From NCBI GenBank assembly GCA_947095535.1, contig OX352773.1, positions 35,423,398 through 35,487,397 of the forward strand: a stretch of 64,000 nt of DNA, read 5' to 3'. The stretch is from Poecilobothrus nobilitatus. Taxonomy: Eukaryota; Arthropoda; Insecta; Diptera; Dolichopodidae. Positions 61,245 through 64,000 of the stretch are shown one piece after another; positions within the stretch are counted from its first letter, which is position 1, and every line of letters starts with the position of its first letter. The notes below the pieces were generated by a model. That model did not search any database, was not told the DNA's origin, and saw only the letters and a list, made by a program, of their open reading frames with translations. A program made the position numbers and the translations under genes.

Positions 61245-63081
61245 CAAAAATCATTTTACAAAATCATATTATTAATAAAAAAACCTGTCTCATAAAAATA
61301 TTTATTTCTCATTAAGTACGAGTATTTACAGAGCTTTCGTTTTTTGATATGCTTTTCGGCCCAACTCAGCTACCATTCGCATTGGCTTTAAAATTAATGA
61401 ATTTCAAACAATAATTAAGTTTTCAACCTATATTAAAATGTATGGTAAAAAGTTTTTCTCAAAAAAAATTAAATACATATAAATATATACATAATATTAT
61501 ATGAAAAATATTTTTGTTATTTTTTTATTTAAATGTAATCTATCCCTGAATATCATTTTTTATTTATTTTTTTTTTTTTATTTTTTTTTAATATTACCAA
61601 ATTTTTTAATTTTTATCAAATCGACAATAAAACGACACCAAGTTTAATTTAATATTTTTATTTTTTTTTTTGTAATTATTAAAAGCTATATTATATTTCA
61701 CACCTTGATTTATTTTTATTGTTTACAAAAATTCCTGTTGCATTTAAAAATAATTATTATTAACTATTCCCATTTTTTTTCTTTTCATTAATAATATCAC
61801 AAAATTTATGGTAAAATAGTTAGTATTCTTGTTTAATGGAAAATAAAAAATATTTTTTTTCTGAGAAAATAATGAACTTAAACAACACCAAAAAAAAAGT
61901 AAAAAATAAATTTAAAAAATTGCATTGTTTTTTTTCCTTTAAAAGTAACCTTCATTCAAAACAATTATCATTAGACAAAGAACGAGTGCACTGCTCTTGA
62001 ATAACTTATTATAAATTCTGTTTATTTTTGCTTTTTATTTTTCTTTTTGTTTGTTTTGTAAATTTTCTAATAATTTTCCATAATTTGTTATTTTTGTTAT
62101 AAATAGGTATATAATAAAATACTCCCTACCTCTCTTCACTAAAAACAATAGTTAATAACCACCTCTTATTCATAATTTCATACAACTTTATTTACTATTT
62201 TTTTTTTTATGAAAAGGTGTTAATGAAATTTAAATGACAGTGATGTGAGTAATGAAAAAAAAAACTAACTTACTAACCAACTTTTATTCTCGTTTTTTTT
62301 ATTGTTGGTCATGGTTTTGTATATTTTTTTTTTTTTTTGTATTTTAGCCTTTTTTTTCATTGTCGTCCTTTCATTTTAATAAAAAAAAGTTTCTAACTGA
62401 TGATGTATTTTTCTTTTTTATTGTTTTCTTTTGTATTTTTCTTTTTCTTGTATAAGAATAGAATAAAATACACTAATAACAACGACAACAACCACAAAAA
62501 AAACTATTAAGGATCCTTGAAAGTCTTTATTAAATACTTTTATACTTATATACTTATGATGGATTACCATACTTTAATATATTTTTAATACTTCTGTTTG
62601 TGTGTAAAAAAAAAATAAAATAAAAACAACAAAATCCAACTATGAGGAGTGTTACAAATTATCCTTTAATTTTTTTTTTTTTTTGTACTTGTTTGCGTCT
62701 ATTTTGTTTTGTTTGTTTTTTTTTCTATCTTCCTATTTTTTTCCCATTCTTTCCCATCATATTCATTTTTTAGCTCTTTATGTCTATAGAATTTTCATTG
62801 CGTTCATTTTCAATTTAAAATATTAACTATAGTTAAAATTTAAATTTAAAATGTTATAACATATCAAAATAACAAAAACAATATATTATAATGGAGCAAT
62901 GGAAAATAAGCCAAAGAAAAATCTAAACACTACATAAATTTTATATTTCATTTGACAAAAAAAAATCAATTATATAATGAAGCATTGCGAAGAAAAATCG
63001 AATTAAAAAGTATTAAATAAAAAATAGCAAAAGAAAACATAAAAATTATAGCTAGGAATAAGATTCAAAAATGAAAGAATT
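61245..63081. other. Unannotated AT-rich stretch
   Basis: Low-complexity, poly-T rich. No gene or shared repeat seen. Confidence 0.5.
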
Positions 63082-64000
63082 ACAAGGTAGAACGTAAACC
63101 ACCGGTTTTTAAACGTGCACATTTCCAAAATACAATAAAAACTGTTTAGAATTGTGACTTGCACAAAAATTTGAAATTTTTATGTAATAAGAAAAAAAGT
63201 GAAAATAGGACATTTCTGGAATTTTGAGGGGTTGTTAATATACGGAACCCTATATAACTAAGAAAAACTGTTAACACACGTAAAAGTATATTATTGAACC
63301 TTTAATTTTCATTTCTTTCCGAAGAAAAATGTTTACAGGTGCCTAAGTTACAGGTGTCTAAAAATAGCAAATTTGGAATTTTTGAGGCGTAATAACTCTT
63401 AAAAAAAATTTCCTGAGGAAACTTATACTAATTTTAAAAGTTCTTTCGTGTCTCAAAATTTTAGGTTCCTATCTCAAAGCACGCCGGAGTTATGAAAAAA
63501 GTAATATCATGCAAAATTTGGTTTTAACATAACGGTAAATTTAAATAGTAAATTACAAAATATTGCATAATTTTGATATTGTTTTATAGAGGTAACAAAA
63601 TTTTCGGTCTTCTAGCTTTTTTAGATTGTAAAACTACTAGCACAAGCCTGACATATATACATCTTAAAATAGAGTTTTTTTAAAATTTTGGGGGGGCTGT
63701 AACTTTGGAACCCTATGCAATTAAAACAAACCATTAACACACATATTACTGGAACTTTAATTTTTTTGTCTTGTGGAAGAAAAATGTGTACAGGTGCCTA
63801 AGTTACAGATGTTTAAAAATAGCAAATTTTCAATTTTTGAGCCCTAATAGCTCATAAACAGGGGGTGGTGCAAAAAAAATTTCTTGCCTCAAAATCTAAA
63901 TTCCCTATCTAAAAGCGTTCCGAAGTTATGAAGGTAGAAAATCATGCAAAATTTGGTTTCCACATAACGGTAAATTTAAATACTAAATTTAAAACAAACG
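63082..64000 (-). repeat. Family A repeat, copy A9, runs off the window
   Basis: On the plus strand it starts ACAAGGTAGAACGTAAACC (family 3' end). The phrase ACAGGTGCCTAAGTTACAG recurs at 63335 and 63790 (spacing 455). It is still inside the internal unit (CATAACGGTAAATTTAAATA) at the last base, so the tetranucleotide end lies beyond the window. Confidence 0.9.

Overview
The window is 64 kb of very A+T-rich DNA (roughly four bases in five are A or T, by eye) with long poly-A and poly-T runs on both strands. I find no intact protein-coding gene. The longest open frames are about 60 to 115 codons, mostly Lys/Asn/Ile/Phe low-complexity, and most are chance openings or readings across repeats. 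The window is eukaryotic: it holds tRNA-derived SINEs with target-site duplications, non-LTR retrotransposon remnants, MITE-like fold-backs and Helentron-like repeats. The repeats that begin TATACCCG, carry a GTCC/TCCG tract and then an 'aactcaaaaactaagaaagctag' type segment (quoted only in pieces below) strongly resemble the DINE-1/INE-1 family of flies as I remember it. I therefore infer a dipteran, species unknown. The DNA could be a giant intron, a gene desert or repeat-rich intergenic sequence; the sequence alone does not decide.

Layout. 0-6 kb: mostly unique AT-rich DNA, one LINE-tail-like repeat (2.1 kb) and a perfect 25-bp hairpin (3.54 kb). 6.6-9.7 kb: a decayed family A repeat, a 282-bp fold-back MITE and a 1.5-kb chimeric repeat. 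12.1-12.96 kb: a broken LINE 3' end with RNase H and Cys-rich C-terminal remnants. 15.1 kb: a second LINE-tail-like repeat. 17.0-17.6 kb: two SINEs in tandem with similar bodies but different tRNA heads. 22.0-24.1 kb: a hairpin and two convergent family A copies. 25.5-26.2 kb: a 93-bp stem-loop retro-insert and a full SINE with a perfect 11-bp duplication. 31.5-36.7 kb: repeat cluster, including a family A copy split by a PIF/Harbinger-type element. 39.6-40.4 kb: fold-back element with an 8-bp duplication. 42.4-43.0 kb: a complete DINE-like element. 45.7 kb: a 5'-truncated SINE. 48.8-53.6 kb: two tRNA-like SINE heads, a reverse-transcriptase remnant, the longest family A copy with three 477-bp units, and a second complete DINE-like element. 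55.0-55.5 kb: second fold-back. 60.2-61.2 kb and 63.1 kb to the end: more family A copies.

The main theme is a set of interacting mobile repeats. Family A (nine copies) and family D (the DINE-like repeats) share an architecture: a short inverted motif near each end, a tetranucleotide tract behind the 5' end, and internal tandem units whose number varies between copies. One copy joins a D head to an A body. This is the nearest thing here to an undescribed system: non-coding elements that appear to grow and recombine through internal tandem units, a plausible source of satellite DNA.
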